Assembly (NCBI RefSeq): GCF_014207435.1 | Contig: NZ_JACHGH010000003.1 | Coordinates: 248,001 to 312,000 of the forward strand | DNA length: 64,000 bases | Direction: 5' to 3' | Source: Salirhabdus euzebyi | GTDB taxonomy: Bacteria; Bacillota; Bacilli; Bacillales; Alkalibacillaceae | Part shown: in pieces, positions 38,932 to 48,380 of the stretch | How positions within the stretch are numbered: position 1 is the stretch's first letter | How the letters are laid out: every line of letters begins with the position of its first letter | The notes under the pieces: generated by a model | The model's database searches: none | The model's input: only the letters and a program-made list of their open reading frames with translations | Told to the model about the DNA's origin: nothing | Translations under genes and position numbers: made by a program

Positions 38932-39654
38932 TTATTTCCCCCTCACTATCGTTCCAATTTGTTCACCTTGTACAACCTTTTTAATATTACCCTCTTCTAA
39001 TATAGAGAAAACAATTAAAGGTATATCATTATCCATACATAAAGATGAGGCAGTTGAATCCATGACTCCTAAGCCTTCGTTTAATACATCCATATATGAT
39101 AACTCTTCATACTTCTTAGCATCCTCAAATTTTAGCGGATCTGCATTATAAACACCATCTACATTGTTTTTAGCCATTAAAATTACTTCGGCTTCAATTT
39201 CTGCTGCTCTTAGTGCAGCTGTTGTATCTGTAGAGAAATAAGGGTTGCCTGTACCTGCCGCGAATATAACGACTCGTTTTTTCTCTAGGTGTCTCATTGC
39301 TCTTCTTCGAATGTATGGTTCCGCAACTTGTCGCATTTCAATAGATGTTTGAACACGAGTTGGTATCCCGAGGTTTTCTAAGCTGTCCTGTAGTGCTAAT
39401 GAGTTCATTACTGTAGCAAGCATCCCCATGTAGTCTGCATTTGCTCTATCCATACCCATTTCGCTACCTACTTTACCACGCCAAATATTTCCTCCACCTA
39501 CAACGACAGCTACTTCAACGCCTAACTCCGAAACATCTTTAATTTGTTGGGCGATGGATTTAATTACTACGGGTTCAATGCCAAATCCAGCACTACCACT
39601 TAACGCTTCACCACTTAATTTTAACACAATTCGTTGATAACGGGCTGTTGTCAT
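38932..39654 (-). CDS. pyrH: UMP kinase
   Basis: 240 residues from ATG 39654, five nt behind GGAGG; the open frame runs 35 codons further upstream without support. [13 protein letters not shown] is the phosphate-binding start, [13 protein letters not shown] and the [14 protein letters not shown] helix are typical of bacterial hexameric UMP kinases, which differ from eukaryotic enzymes. It supplies UDP for RNA, wall and teichoic acid. A hairpin separates it from tsf. Confidence 0.97.
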   Translation of the reverse strand: MTTARYQRIVLKLSGEALSGSAGFGIEPVVIKSIAQQIKDVSELGVEVAVVVGGGNIWRGKVGSEMGMDRANADYMGMLATVMNSLALQDSLENLGIPTRVQTSIEMRQVAEPYIRRRAMRHLEKKRVVIFAAGTGNPYFSTDTTAALRAAEIEAEVILMAKNNVDGVYNADPLKFEDAKKYEELSYMDVLNEGLGVMDSTASSLCMDNDIPLIVFSILEEGNIKKVVQGEQIGTIVRGK

Positions 39655-39724
39655 AGTAACCTCCATATTTCTATATGTATATAGTAAGAAAAAATCAGAG
39701 TAAATTTCTTTTATAAAGCATTTC

Positions 39725-39757
39725 GAAAATAGGGAACACACAGTGTCCCCTATTTTC
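39725..39757 (-). terminator. hairpin between tsf and pyrH
   Basis: GAAAATAGGG (39725-39734) / CCCTATTTTC (39748-39757) with further ACAC/GTGT pairing inside. The stem is strong but no T run follows, so it is more likely partial or a processing/stability element. Confidence 0.6.
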
Positions 39758-39769
39758 AACTAGAAATCA

Positions 39770-40654
39770 TTATTTTTTAACTTGGCTCATTACTTCATCA
39801 GCAAAGTTTTCAGAACGTTTTTCCATACCTTCGCCAACTTCATAACGAACAAAAGTTTTAACAGTAGCACCTTTACCTTCTACATACTTCTTCACTTTTT
39901 GATCTGGATCTTTAACAAAACTTTGCTCTAATAAGCAAATATCTTCAAAGTATTTGCCAAGACGACCTTCTACCATTTTTTCAACAATGTTTTCAGGCTT
40001 TCCTTCGTTTAATGCTTGTTGCTTCAATACATTGCGCTCATGCTCTACCTCTTCTGCAGAAACAGCGTCACGAGAAACATATTTAGGATTTACAGCAGCA
40101 ACGTGCATAGAAATATCTTTAGCTAGATCTTCATCAGTAGTATTCTCAAGAACAGATAATACACCGATGCGTCCACCCATATGTAGGTATGCACCAAACG
40201 CATCATTGTCACCTTTTTCAGCTACAACAAAACGACGTAGAGAAAGTTTTTCACCAATTTTTGCGATAGCATTCGTAATGAATGAATCCAAAGTGTCACC
40301 TTCGCCATGCAATTTTTGTTGAAGAGCTTCTTCTACATTACCTGGCTTTTGTTTCACAAGGTGATTACCAATTTCTGTTAATAGGTTTTTGAACTGCTCG
40401 TTTTTCGCAACGAAATCTGTTTCAGAGTTAACTTCAAATAGAACAGCAGTGTTTCCATCAACTGTAATATGTGTTAATCCTTCAGCAGCAATACGGTCTG
40501 CTTTCTTAGCAGCTTTAGCAATACCTTTTTCACGTAGGTAATCAACTGCTTTGTCCATATCCCCGTCCGTTTCTTGAAGTGCCTTTTTGCAGTCCATCAT
40601 ACCTGCACCAGTTTTCTCACGAAGTTCTTTTACCATTTGTGCTGTTATAGCCAT
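39770..40654 (-). CDS. tsf: translation elongation factor Ts
   Basis: 294 residues. [23 protein letters not shown] is the canonical N-terminal UBA-like region, and [12 protein letters not shown] the core. It exchanges GDP on EF-Tu. ATG follows AAGGAGG. A terminator lies between rpsB and tsf, which allows S2 and EF-Ts to be made at different levels. Confidence 0.97.
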   Translation of the reverse strand: MAITAQMVKELREKTGAGMMDCKKALQETDGDMDKAVDYLREKGIAKAAKKADRIAAEGLTHITVDGNTAVLFEVNSETDFVAKNEQFKNLLTEIGNHLVKQKPGNVEEALQQKLHGEGDTLDSFITNAIAKIGEKLSLRRFVVAEKGDNDAFGAYLHMGGRIGVLSVLENTTDEDLAKDISMHVAAVNPKYVSRDAVSAEEVEHERNVLKQQALNEGKPENIVEKMVEGRLGKYFEDICLLEQSFVKDPDQKVKKYVEGKGATVKTFVRYEVGEGMEKRSENFADEVMSQVKK

Positions 40655-40734
40655 TGTATTTCCTCCTTAACATTACCTTTTTAATGTACACAATTAGACT
40701 AAACTCAATCTAACAAGATAAACCGTTTATTTTG

Positions 40735-40774
40735 TAAAAAAGGTGATAAAAGGCTTTTCCCTCTTATCACCTTA
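40735..40774 (-). terminator. terminator between rpsB and tsf
   Basis: AAGGTGATAA (40740-40749) / TTATCACCTT (40764-40773), 14-nt loop, then TTTTT on the minus strand. It probably gives partial termination, with tsf reached by read-through. Confidence 0.85.
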
Positions 40775-40785
40775 AAAAACCTTTC

Positions 40786-41511
40786 TTACTCTTGCGCTGC
40801 CTCTGCTTCTTCAACTACTTCGTTGATTTCACCTTGTTTTACTTCAAGGATTGCATCAGCCATTTTCGCTGTTAGAAGTTTAACGGCTCTAATTGCATCG
40901 TCGTTTGCAGGGATTACATAATCAACTTCATCCGGGTCACAGTTAGTATCAACCATTGCCACGATTGGAATGTTCAATTTATGTGCTTCTGCAATTGCAA
41001 TACGCTCTTTACGAGGATCGATAACAAAGAGTGCACTTGGAATTTTTTCCATTTCTTTGATACCGCCTAGGAATTTTTCTAAACGTTCTCTTTCTTTATT
41101 GATCATAACAACTTCTTTTTTAGGAAGAACTTTAAACGTTCCATCCTCTTCCATACGCTCGATATCTAGTAAACGTTGGATACGTTTGCGGATAGTTCCG
41201 AAGTTTGTTAATGTACCACCTAACCAACGTTGGTTCACATAATACATTCCAGAACGAATAGCTTCTTCTTTCACTGTATCTTGTGCTTGTTTTTTCGTAC
41301 CTACGAAAAGAATTGTACCACCATCAGCAGCTACACTTCTAATATATTCGTAAGCTTCTTCTACCTTCTTAACTGTTTTTTGAAGGTCGATAATGTAAAT
41401 ACCGTTACGCTCCGTGAAGATATACTTCTTCATTTTTGGGTTCCAACGGCGAGTTTGGTGACCGAAATGTACACCAGCCTCTAAAAGTTGTTTCATAGAA
41501 ATTACTGACAT
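40786..41511 (-). CDS. rpsB: 30S ribosomal protein S2
   Basis: 241 residues. [19 protein letters not shown] and [17 protein letters not shown] are diagnostic; the tail is acidic ([14 protein letters not shown]). S2 joins the 30S subunit late. ATG follows AGGAGG. A promoter at the end of swrB and a leader of about 115 nt with extra Shine-Dalgarno-like sequences precede it. Confidence 0.98.
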   Translation of the reverse strand: MSVISMKQLLEAGVHFGHQTRRWNPKMKKYIFTERNGIYIIDLQKTVKKVEEAYEYIRSVAADGGTILFVGTKKQAQDTVKEEAIRSGMYYVNQRWLGGTLTNFGTIRKRIQRLLDIERMEEDGTFKVLPKKEVVMINKERERLEKFLGGIKEMEKIPSALFVIDPRKERIAIAEAHKLNIPIVAMVDTNCDPDEVDYVIPANDDAIRAVKLLTAKMADAILEVKQGEINEVVEEAEAAQE

Positions 41512-41565
41512 TCTTTCTTCCTCCTAATAAAATGGTTTTTATTCCTCCGCTTATCTCATCTTTCT

Positions 41566-41597
41566 ACAGGGACTTATCTAAAATAAGCACCTCCTGT
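41566..41597 (-). promoter_or_regulatory. rpsB leader hairpin holding an AGGAGG sequence
   Basis: On the transcript ACAGG and CCTGT close an outer stem, CTTAT and ATAAG an inner one, and AGGAGG lies in the 5' arm. A second GGAGG and the true AGGAGG follow nearer the ATG. A possible S2 feedback target. Confidence 0.45.
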
Positions 41598-41632
41598 AAA
41601 ATCGACAAACGTGTGTAATGACACCAAAAGTA

Positions 41633-41661
41633 AATATATCATATGGGATAGCTTCAATCAA
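41633..41661 (-). promoter_or_regulatory. rpsB promoter
   Basis: On the minus strand TTGATT (41656-41661), 17 nt, TATATT (41633-41638), immediately after the swrB stop codon. It marks the change from the fla/che operon to the ribosomal-protein unit. Predicted start is about 41626. Confidence 0.65.
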
Positions 41662-41667
41662 GCAAAA

Positions 41668-42159
41668 TTATGTACTTGAATGGAACTTTATTAACAATTC
41701 TATTTCTGTCTTACCTTTATTTAATTGTTTTGCAATTTCTTCTATCGTTAGACCTTGCTTATGTAAAAGCATTACATTAGATTCTTCTGTCATTTCCTCC
41801 ACTTTGTCCGTCACCGTTATTTCTGCTGGATTATAGCTATTTACCACACTATCTTTTACCTTACGCAAACTAGCTTGATTAGGTTCTGTTCTTTCTTCAT
41901 TAAGAATGGGCTTTGTTTTTTGTTCCATTTCCTCTTGCTCTATCCCATTTTTACCATTTTCAGCTAAGATATTCAGTAACTTTTCGTTTTCATCTTTTAA
42001 TTCCAACAAATAAGATTGAAATACATCTTCAACCTCTCGCATGTTCTTTTCTAAAAACTCCGTATCTTGTTGTACGGAAAACCTTCTATATAAATAGAGG
42101 AATCCCATAATCGTAAAGCCATGTAATATTAAACTAAATGTTAATAAAAAACTAGTCAT
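41668..42159 (-). CDS. swrB: SwrB-like membrane protein (YlxL)
   Basis: 163 residues from ATG 42159 (AGAAGGG upstream); nine earlier codons from a TTG are less likely. One N-terminal membrane helix (about residues 2-24), a coiled, highly charged cytoplasmic middle, and a C-terminal GLTIEEIAKQLNKGKTEIEL segment as in B. subtilis SwrB. SwrB helps complete the flagellar basal body and so activates sigma-D-dependent genes. The middle is poorly conserved, but membrane helix, C-terminus and position between sigD and rpsB agree. Confidence 0.82.
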   Translation of the reverse strand: MTSFLLTFSLILHGFTIMGFLYLYRRFSVQQDTEFLEKNMREVEDVFQSYLLELKDENEKLLNILAENGKNGIEQEEMEQKTKPILNEERTEPNQASLRKVKDSVVNSYNPAEITVTDKVEEMTEESNVMLLHKQGLTIEEIAKQLNKGKTEIELLIKFHSST

Positions 42160-42169
42160 AACAACCCTT

Positions 42170-42472
42170 CTATCCGCTATAATCAATAATTTTACCTAAA
42201 TAAGGATGCGAGCTTTGTTTTAACTGCTTTCCTTTTCGAGGAGATGACAATAATAATTCTGTAGATTCACCTGTACCATCATTCAATATTTTATCGTGTT
42301 CTTTACGGTTCATTTCATTTACTTGATGACGCTTACGCTTTTGTGCTTGCAATTGTGCTTGACTAAGGTGAGATTGAACATGTTGACCTCTTTGTTGTAG
42401 TTGATCTTGAATTTGTCCAGCGTCTTGAACTCGTGGTAATGCTACTTGTAGTTCAACAGCCTTCCAACTCAT
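42170..42472 (-). CDS. small conserved fla/che-cluster protein of unknown function
   Basis: 100 residues. N-terminal MSWKAVELQVALPRVQDAG, then a long Gln/Arg/Lys-rich, probably helical stretch (about 20-60) with no membrane segment, and a short C-terminal block ending PYLGKIIDYSG. I do not recognise a named gene; I believe similar short proteins lie at this place in other Bacillaceae, which I could not check. AAGGAAAAGGAAG precedes the ATG. The gene lies between fapA and swrB, 18 nt from fapA. Both conserved-looking ends and its tight packing argue for a real gene with a motility-linked role. Confidence 0.75.
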   Translation of the reverse strand: MSWKAVELQVALPRVQDAGQIQDQLQQRGQHVQSHLSQAQLQAQKRKRHQVNEMNRKEHDKILNDGTGESTELLLSSPRKGKQLKQSSHPYLGKIIDYSG

Positions 42473-42490
42473 GAAACCACTTCCTTTTCC

Positions 42491-43888
42491 TTATTCTAGC
42501 ACGGAAACAGTAATATCTTGATCTTTAAAGACCACTTGTATTTCTTTATGTTCGTTTAAAAACTTTCGCTGGTATTTTCCAAAAACTACTTCTACATTTG
42601 GATATAGTATACCATGAACAGCCAATTTTGTTTGAGACATGTCAGCCATTTTTTCTACGTATTCATCATGTTCTTCTTTAATTTCATTATAGGAAGTGAT
42701 TGTTGATTGAAGGGAATGTTTCTGCTTTAATAACATGATTCTTTCTTTGGAAGTAAGGCTGCCTTTCGCCTCTTCTATGTGTTGTAATTTATCACCAAGG
42801 AGTTTTAACTTTTGGATGTTCTCATTTAACTCCTGCAGTTGTTGCTTCAGCTCTGCTTTTTTTAGTATAACTTTTTTATTTTCACCTAAGTAAACAAACG
42901 TACTCGTATTTAGTCGATTACCAATATCTTTTGCCTGAATAACCTTACCTGCGGAGAGACTACCTCCAATAATGTTCCCCTTTTGACAATAGATGTTTTC
43001 TCTTGCGATACATTCACTATGAAAAATAGATTCCTCTACTAGCAAATCACGACCGGCCTCAACCATTCCTTGATTGATATAGCCAGCACGCACATCTAAA
43101 CCAGCTTTTATTTTACTTTTATTCATTCCAGATATACCTTCTTGAATAAAAATAGTGCCTCCAGCCTCAATATGTGCACCTTCTACTAGGCCATAAACAC
43201 GTACATCTCCTTTGGCTTTAATAGAAAAACCGGTTGGCACATCACCACGTATGACGACGGAACCGACGAAATCAATATTACCCGTTTTCATACTTAATCC
43301 ATCGTTCACTTCATAGGTTGGTAAGACTGAAATTTGCGTTTCTAAAAGACAAACTTGCCCAGCGCTAGTAGCGGATATCGTTCCATCATTATTGATAGTA
43401 GTATTTTGTCCTGCTCTGAAGTTTTTCTTTTTCCCTTTTTTAGCAGGGATCGGATTTCCTAAAATATTAATTCCTGGCGAACCTTCAGTTGGAGGGATAA
43501 TAGTAACAAGTTTATCGCCAGTTGTAACAGAAGGGATTTTCATGATTTCTCTAAAGTTTAATTTCTCCCTTTCCTCCATAGTAAGATCAGAACGAAGATT
43601 GACTAGAAATTTCAATTCCCCGTCTTTCCCATTTTCAGGTTTCTTTCCTTGTGCAACAATTATAGGAAAGGTGCTATCGTCTTGTGCAGAAAGTACTTGT
43701 TCGATATTCTCTTTAATGATTCCGTATTTAATTCCTTTTTGTTTTAAATATTGAACAATTTTCTCTATTGATAAATCAAATTCATATTCACTATTTTCAT
43801 CAAAATCTTTCATTTCTAAAATAGCTTGTGTCTTATCAGGAGATACTTTGATTTCGATTAAACTTAAAAGAGATTTTTTTTCTGTCAT
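42491..43888 (-). CDS. DUF342 (FapA-type) protein
   Basis: 465 residues. The centre (about 160-330) is a glycine-rich repetitive beta-helix with turns such as SVVIRGDVPTGFSIKAKGDV and AHIEAGGTIFIQEG, typical of DUF342/FapA proteins; the C-terminal third includes a coiled coil (about 335-400). Such proteins occur with flagellar genes in several bacilli, but their molecular role is unsettled. ATG follows AGGAGGGA. It is 28 nt downstream of sigD, a position empty in B. subtilis, where sigD is followed by swrB. Confidence 0.88.
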   Translation of the reverse strand: MTEKKSLLSLIEIKVSPDKTQAILEMKDFDENSEYEFDLSIEKIVQYLKQKGIKYGIIKENIEQVLSAQDDSTFPIIVAQGKKPENGKDGELKFLVNLRSDLTMEEREKLNFREIMKIPSVTTGDKLVTIIPPTEGSPGINILGNPIPAKKGKKKNFRAGQNTTINNDGTISATSAGQVCLLETQISVLPTYEVNDGLSMKTGNIDFVGSVVIRGDVPTGFSIKAKGDVRVYGLVEGAHIEAGGTIFIQEGISGMNKSKIKAGLDVRAGYINQGMVEAGRDLLVEESIFHSECIARENIYCQKGNIIGGSLSAGKVIQAKDIGNRLNTSTFVYLGENKKVILKKAELKQQLQELNENIQKLKLLGDKLQHIEEAKGSLTSKERIMLLKQKHSLQSTITSYNEIKEEHDEYVEKMADMSQTKLAVHGILYPNVEVVFGKYQRKFLNEHKEIQVVFKDQDITVSVLE

Positions 43889-43916
43889 CCGATTCCCTCC
43901 TAATATGATAGGTGTT

Positions 43917-44678
43917 TTAAAGACTAGAGAGAACTTTTTTTAATTTAAAAACTGCGCGACTATGAATTTGAGAAATTCTCGAAGTAGACAACTCCATTAC
44001 TTCTCCTATTTCTGTTAACGTTAATTCTTCTTGATAAAAGAGACTGATGACAAGTTGTTCTTTATCATTTAATTGTTTGATCGCTTCTGCTAAATCTTCC
44101 ATTTTTTCCTTTTGAAGTAGTTGGTGCTCAGGCGTCCGTGCTTTTTCATCAGGGAGGATATAACCAATTCCGTCTTTTCTATCATCATCATCGTTTATTT
44201 TCTCTTCAATAGAAAGCGGAGTAGCAAATAAGGAATCCTTTATCGTTTCTTCCACTTCCTTATTGGTAAGTCCTAGTTCTTCCGCTATCTCACTAGAAGT
44301 TGGTTCTCTTTTTAATTCTTGCTCAAGTTTTTCGGCAATAACTTCTATTTGCTTTGCACGGTCCCGAACTGTTCTAGGTAACCAGTCTTCTTTTCTTAAA
44401 CCATCAATAATGGCCCCACGAATACGAAAGGATGCATATGTATCAAATTTCAAGTCTCTTTTACTATCAAATTTTTCTAATGCATCTACCAATCCGATAA
44501 AACCTAAGCTCTTTATTTCTTGCTTACTTACGTTTTTTGGTAGATGCGCAGAAATTCTATTTACGTGGTAATCTACTAGAGGCATGTACTGGACGACCAG
44601 CTCGTTCCCCGCATCTTGATCTTTATCTTTTTGCCATTTTTTCCATACGTTTTGAATGGGAGAAGTAGACTGTTGCAT
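43917..44678 (-). CDS. sigD: RNA polymerase sigma factor SigD (FliA type)
   Basis: 253 residues. Region 2 (LVVQYMPLVDYHVNRIS ... YASFRIRGAIIDGLRKEDW), region 3 and region 4 (LTEIGEVMELSTSRISQIHSRA) are intact. It directs flagellin, motor, chemoreceptor and autolysin genes once the hook is complete and FlgM is exported. ATG follows GGAGG. It is near the far end of the long fla/che operon, so its level is sensitive to read-through. Confidence 0.97.
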   Translation of the reverse strand: MQQSTSPIQNVWKKWQKDKDQDAGNELVVQYMPLVDYHVNRISAHLPKNVSKQEIKSLGFIGLVDALEKFDSKRDLKFDTYASFRIRGAIIDGLRKEDWLPRTVRDRAKQIEVIAEKLEQELKREPTSSEIAEELGLTNKEVEETIKDSLFATPLSIEEKINDDDDRKDGIGYILPDEKARTPEHQLLQKEKMEDLAEAIKQLNDKEQLVISLFYQEELTLTEIGEVMELSTSRISQIHSRAVFKLKKVLSSL

Positions 44679-44698
44679 CCTGAAACCTCCTTACTGAA

Positions 44699-45196
44699 TT
44701 AAATTTCCTTTATTCCTTGGTTCACCGTACGTATATTTAACTTGCCCGTATTAGGATCAAACTCAATCGTTCGTCCATTTGATCCACCAACATCTTCACT
44801 TATTATCGGGATCCGTAATTTCGAAAGCTGCTTTTTCACTTCTTCCACATTGCGAGGACCAATCCGCATCATGTCACTTCCACTGGAAAAAGTAAACATC
44901 TGTGATCCACCAGCTATTTTTGCTTTGAAATGAAACTTTTTTGCCCCGTAATCAAGAAGAAGCCGAACTGTTTCTTGTATAGCTGTATCTGCATACTTTG
45001 CTTTGTTTAACTTGTCACCCTTAAATAAAGCGGAATCGGGTAGCATAACGTGAACTAAAGCAGCAATTTTATTTGGTAAATCATAAATAATAACCCCAAC
45101 ACAAGAACCTAATCCAGACGTTCGGATTAAGTTTGGTGCCTGTACAATTCCTAAATCCGCAATTCCAACTTTCACAACAGTAATAGAGCTATTCAT
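44699..45196 (-). CDS. cheD: chemoreceptor glutamine deamidase CheD
   Basis: 165 residues. Catalytic Cys32 in GLGSCVGVIIYD and His49 in ALVHVMLP; FKAKIAGGSQMF is the Thr/Ser-rich site region. CheD deamidates receptors and forms a feedback complex with CheC. ATG overlaps the cheC stop by 8 nt, giving coupled translation of the pair. Confidence 0.95.
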   Translation of the reverse strand: MNSSITVVKVGIADLGIVQAPNLIRTSGLGSCVGVIIYDLPNKIAALVHVMLPDSALFKGDKLNKAKYADTAIQETVRLLLDYGAKKFHFKAKIAGGSQMFTFSSGSDMMRIGPRNVEEVKKQLSKLRIPIISEDVGGSNGRTIEFDPNTGKLNIRTVNQGIKEI

Positions 45197-45827
45197 TGCT
45201 TGAAACTCCTAGCGACTGAAAAAAAGTCTGAAAAGAGTCAGGGTCTGGCAATAGGAAAAAATGACCTCGAACTTTTTCTAAATGGTATTTTTCATCTTGT
45301 AAAATAGTATCTATTAAAATAGCGTGATCAGCCACTTGAGAAAGCTCTATTAAACCAAATGTTAAAATAGCCCCTACCATATCCACAGAAATAGAAGGCA
45401 CAGAAGGTTGAAGATTCAATTGGGTAAAATCAGATAGAGCACTTAAATAAGAGCCTGACAGAATATTACCTAATTCCGTATAAGCGGATAAACCTAACTC
45501 AGAGAAAGGGGGTTCACCGAACTGAAAGGATTCATCCCCAATCATCTCTCCCACAAACTTTGATGCTTCTTCTGGCGATAAAACAAAAAATATACTTCCT
45601 GTTGCATCCCCTTGAATACGGACAAACACGGAGGCAATGACTTGCTCCGGCCCACCGACAACCTCCATCATTTCATCAAAAGAAATGATTTTTACATCAG
45701 GCACCTTCATATTTATTTTTCGATTTAATAATTTCGACAAGGATGTAGCTGCATTACCAGCTCCAATATTTCCTATTTCCTTCAATAAATCTAAATGTAA
45801 TGGAGTTAATTCGTATGGGTAAGTCAT
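45189..45827 (-). CDS. cheC: CheY-P phosphatase CheC
   Basis: 212 residues with two copies of the CheC active-site motif: DLLKEIGNIGAGNAATSL (near 14-31) and SAYTELGNILSGSYLSAL, each with the key Glu and Asn. CheC dephosphorylates CheY-P and is stimulated by CheD, tuning adaptation. ATG lies 7 nt after the cheW stop; the ribosome-binding site GAAAGGT is inside the end of cheW. Confidence 0.95.
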   Translation of the reverse strand: MTYPYELTPLHLDLLKEIGNIGAGNAATSLSKLLNRKINMKVPDVKIISFDEMMEVVGGPEQVIASVFVRIQGDATGSIFFVLSPEEASKFVGEMIGDESFQFGEPPFSELGLSAYTELGNILSGSYLSALSDFTQLNLQPSVPSISVDMVGAILTFGLIELSQVADHAILIDTILQDEKYHLEKVRGHFFLLPDPDSFQTFFQSLGVSSNE

Positions 45828-45834
45828 CGTTTGT

Positions 45835-46305
45835 TTAAGACCTTTCTACTTTGTTGATTTCTTTTAATTCCTCTTTTGTTAAGACTTTATCGATATTTAA
45901 TAAAATGAGTAGTCGTTTATCTAGTTTCGCTACACCGCGAATATAATCCACATCAACGGATCCAATCACTTCTGGAGGTGGCTCAATCGCATCTTGAGGA
46001 ACATCAATGACATCATTTGCACCGTCTACCACAATGCCAACTTCCTTGTCATTAATCGTAACGATAATAATTCTTGTACTCTCATTATAATCCGCTTCCT
46101 CTAGTCCAAAGCGTTCTCTTAGGTCAATAATAGGCGTTACTACACCTCTTAAATTAATAACACCTTTAACAAATTTCGCAGTACCGGGGACTCTCGTAAT
46201 AGCTTGTAGTCTTTCTATTGAGCCTACATATTCTACAGGGACACCATACTCTTCATTTCTCAATTGAAATACGATAACTTTTAAATCTTGTGTTTCGGTT
46301 TTCAT
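45835..46305 (-). CDS. cheW: chemotaxis coupling protein CheW
   Basis: 156 residues from ATG 46305, seven nt behind GGGAGG; the open frame adds five codons upstream. FQLRNEEYGVPVEYVGSIER and VKGVINLRGVVTPIIDLR are the CheW landmarks. It links receptors to CheA at the pole. The distance to cheA is about 20 nt. Confidence 0.95.
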   Translation of the reverse strand: MKTETQDLKVIVFQLRNEEYGVPVEYVGSIERLQAITRVPGTAKFVKGVINLRGVVTPIIDLRERFGLEEADYNESTRIIIVTINDKEVGIVVDGANDVIDVPQDAIEPPPEVIGSVDVDYIRGVAKLDKRLLILLNIDKVLTKEELKEINKVERS

Positions 46306-46324
46306 ATAAATTCCTCCCAATCCT

Positions 46325-48367
46325 TTATTTAATTAGGGCATTGCTATCAATAATTAAAGCAACCTTTCCGTTACCTAAAATAGAAGCTCCAGAAATAGCG
46401 AATACGTTTGTTAAATAGTTTCCTAAAGATTTTAAAACAATTTCTTGTTGACCAATAAAGGAATCTACTACTAACCCAGCCATCTTATTTCCTTTTCTGA
46501 CAATGACAATGGAGTATAATTCTTCTTCTGTTTGAACAGAAGAAATTTCGAAAATTTTCTTTAAGTGAACTAGTGGTACTACTTTTCCTCTAAAATCGAT
46601 GACTTCTTTATTATGTGCATGCATAATATCTGATTTTTTCACAATAGCTGTTTCTATTATAGAAGAAAGGGGAATAGCATAAATGTCTTCTTCAATCTCT
46701 ACTAGCATGACAGAAATAATAGATAATGTTAGCGGCAATTGAATCGAGAACATAGAGCCTTTTCCTTCAGTCGATTCAATTGTTATACTTCCGCCTAAGG
46801 ACTCAATTTTATTTTTTACGACATCAAGACCGACTCCCCGGCCAGAAACATCCGATATTTTATCTGCTGTAGAGAAGCCACTTGTCATAATAAGCTCATA
46901 TATTTGACTGTCTTCCAAGTTTTGCGCTTGTTCTTTTGTTAGGACACCATTTGTAATAGCCTTATTCATAACCTTTTCCTTGTTAATACCATTGCCATCG
47001 TCTTCTATTTCAACGAAAACGTGGTTACCGCTATGGTATGCCTTCAAGGTAAGTGAACCTTCTTCTGATTTTCCTTTTCTTTTACGTTCTTCAGGTGTTT
47101 CAATGCCGTGATCTAAGGCATTTCTAATTAAATGGACAAGTGGATCACCAATTTCATCAATAACTGTTCGATCCAGTTCAGTATCGGCACCTTCAATTTT
47201 TAAATCAACTTGTTTCCCTAAGTCTCTTGTTAGCTGACGTACCATTCGTGGAAATCGATTAAATACTTGGTCAATTGGTACCATTCTCATCGTCAAGATA
47301 ATATTTTGCAGATTCCCTGAAACCCTAGACATTCTTTCAACTGTTTCTTTTAATTCGTTATTATTTGATTCTTGTGATATTTGCTCAAGTCGCCCTTTAT
47401 CAATGACTAATTCTTCAAACAAGTTCATTAAAATATCTAGTCGTTCTATATTGACTCTTATTGTTTTATTAACTGCCTTTTGGGAAGGAGTGGCTTGTTT
47501 TTTATCTATTTGTTGTTCGTCACTTTTTTCTACAGTCGCTGCCACTTCAGCTTTTGCTGCCTCTTGTTCTTCCCATTGTCTATTGACATAAGATTGTACG
47601 GAAAATGGCTCTATTTCCATATTTTCTATTTCAGATACTTTTAAGATTCTCTTTTTGACATCTTCAGAACTTTCTTTCGTAACGACTAGAACGTAAAAAT
47701 CATTACTGAAATTTTCTGACTCTAAATCTTCCACTGAAGGCTGTGACTTCATTACCTCGCCAACTTGTTCAAGTACTTCAAATACCATATATACTCTTGC
47801 AGCTTTTAATAAACAGTCTTCTCGTAGCTTAATATGTAATTGAAAGGTTTCGAATCCTTGTTCAATGGATTCCTTTAATACTGTAATTTCAAATTCGTCT
47901 AATTCTTTAAAAATGGAATGATTGCTAACATCACTTACTACTTGATCATGTTTCTGATCGTTTTTATCATTTGTACCTTCCATTTTTTCTCCGTTTTCAA
48001 TTCGCTCCAGCTGTCGTACAACTTGTTGTACATCCCTTTTACCAGCACCACCATTAGCGATATCTAATGTAATTGCTTCTAAGTCTTCTACCGAAGCAAA
48101 AACAACGTCTAACATGTTAGAATCAACTAAAATTTTTCCATTTCGTACTGCATCTAACACATTCTCTAGTCGATGAGTTAAGTCAGCCAAATCACTGTAC
48201 CCCATTGTTGCCGACATCCCTTTTAGCGTATGAGCAGCACGAAAGATTTCATCTACTATTTTTAAATCAGATGGATCTTTTTCTAAATGTAATAGTTGAT
48301 CGTTAATAGCCTGAATATTTTCTTTGCTCTCTTCAATAAATACTTCTAAATATTGATTCATATCCAT
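46325..48367 (-). CDS. cheA: chemotaxis histidine kinase CheA
   Basis: 680 residues. P1 with phospho-accepting His46 in RAAHTLKGMSATMG, a P2 CheY/CheB-docking domain (about 160-270), P3 dimerisation helices, P4 ATPase (HLIRNALDHGIETPEER N box, SGRGVGLDVV G box) and P5 CheW-like regulatory domain. In bacilli attractants raise CheA activity. ATG follows GGGGGG. All catalytic residues are in place. Confidence 0.97.
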   Translation of the reverse strand: MDMNQYLEVFIEESKENIQAINDQLLHLEKDPSDLKIVDEIFRAAHTLKGMSATMGYSDLADLTHRLENVLDAVRNGKILVDSNMLDVVFASVEDLEAITLDIANGGAGKRDVQQVVRQLERIENGEKMEGTNDKNDQKHDQVVSDVSNHSIFKELDEFEITVLKESIEQGFETFQLHIKLREDCLLKAARVYMVFEVLEQVGEVMKSQPSVEDLESENFSNDFYVLVVTKESSEDVKKRILKVSEIENMEIEPFSVQSYVNRQWEEQEAAKAEVAATVEKSDEQQIDKKQATPSQKAVNKTIRVNIERLDILMNLFEELVIDKGRLEQISQESNNNELKETVERMSRVSGNLQNIILTMRMVPIDQVFNRFPRMVRQLTRDLGKQVDLKIEGADTELDRTVIDEIGDPLVHLIRNALDHGIETPEERKRKGKSEEGSLTLKAYHSGNHVFVEIEDDGNGINKEKVMNKAITNGVLTKEQAQNLEDSQIYELIMTSGFSTADKISDVSGRGVGLDVVKNKIESLGGSITIESTEGKGSMFSIQLPLTLSIISVMLVEIEEDIYAIPLSSIIETAIVKKSDIMHAHNKEVIDFRGKVVPLVHLKKIFEISSVQTEEELYSIVIVRKGNKMAGLVVDSFIGQQEIVLKSLGNYLTNVFAISGASILGNGKVALIIDSNALIK

Positions 48368-48380
48368 GCTTTATTCCCCC

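Noticed and set aside
38932-39759. Longer N-termini for pyrH, infB, rimP, polC, fliK, cheW, rasP and others
   Set aside because: The extra upstream codons lack ribosome-binding sites and exceed family lengths; internal starts with good sites were chosen.
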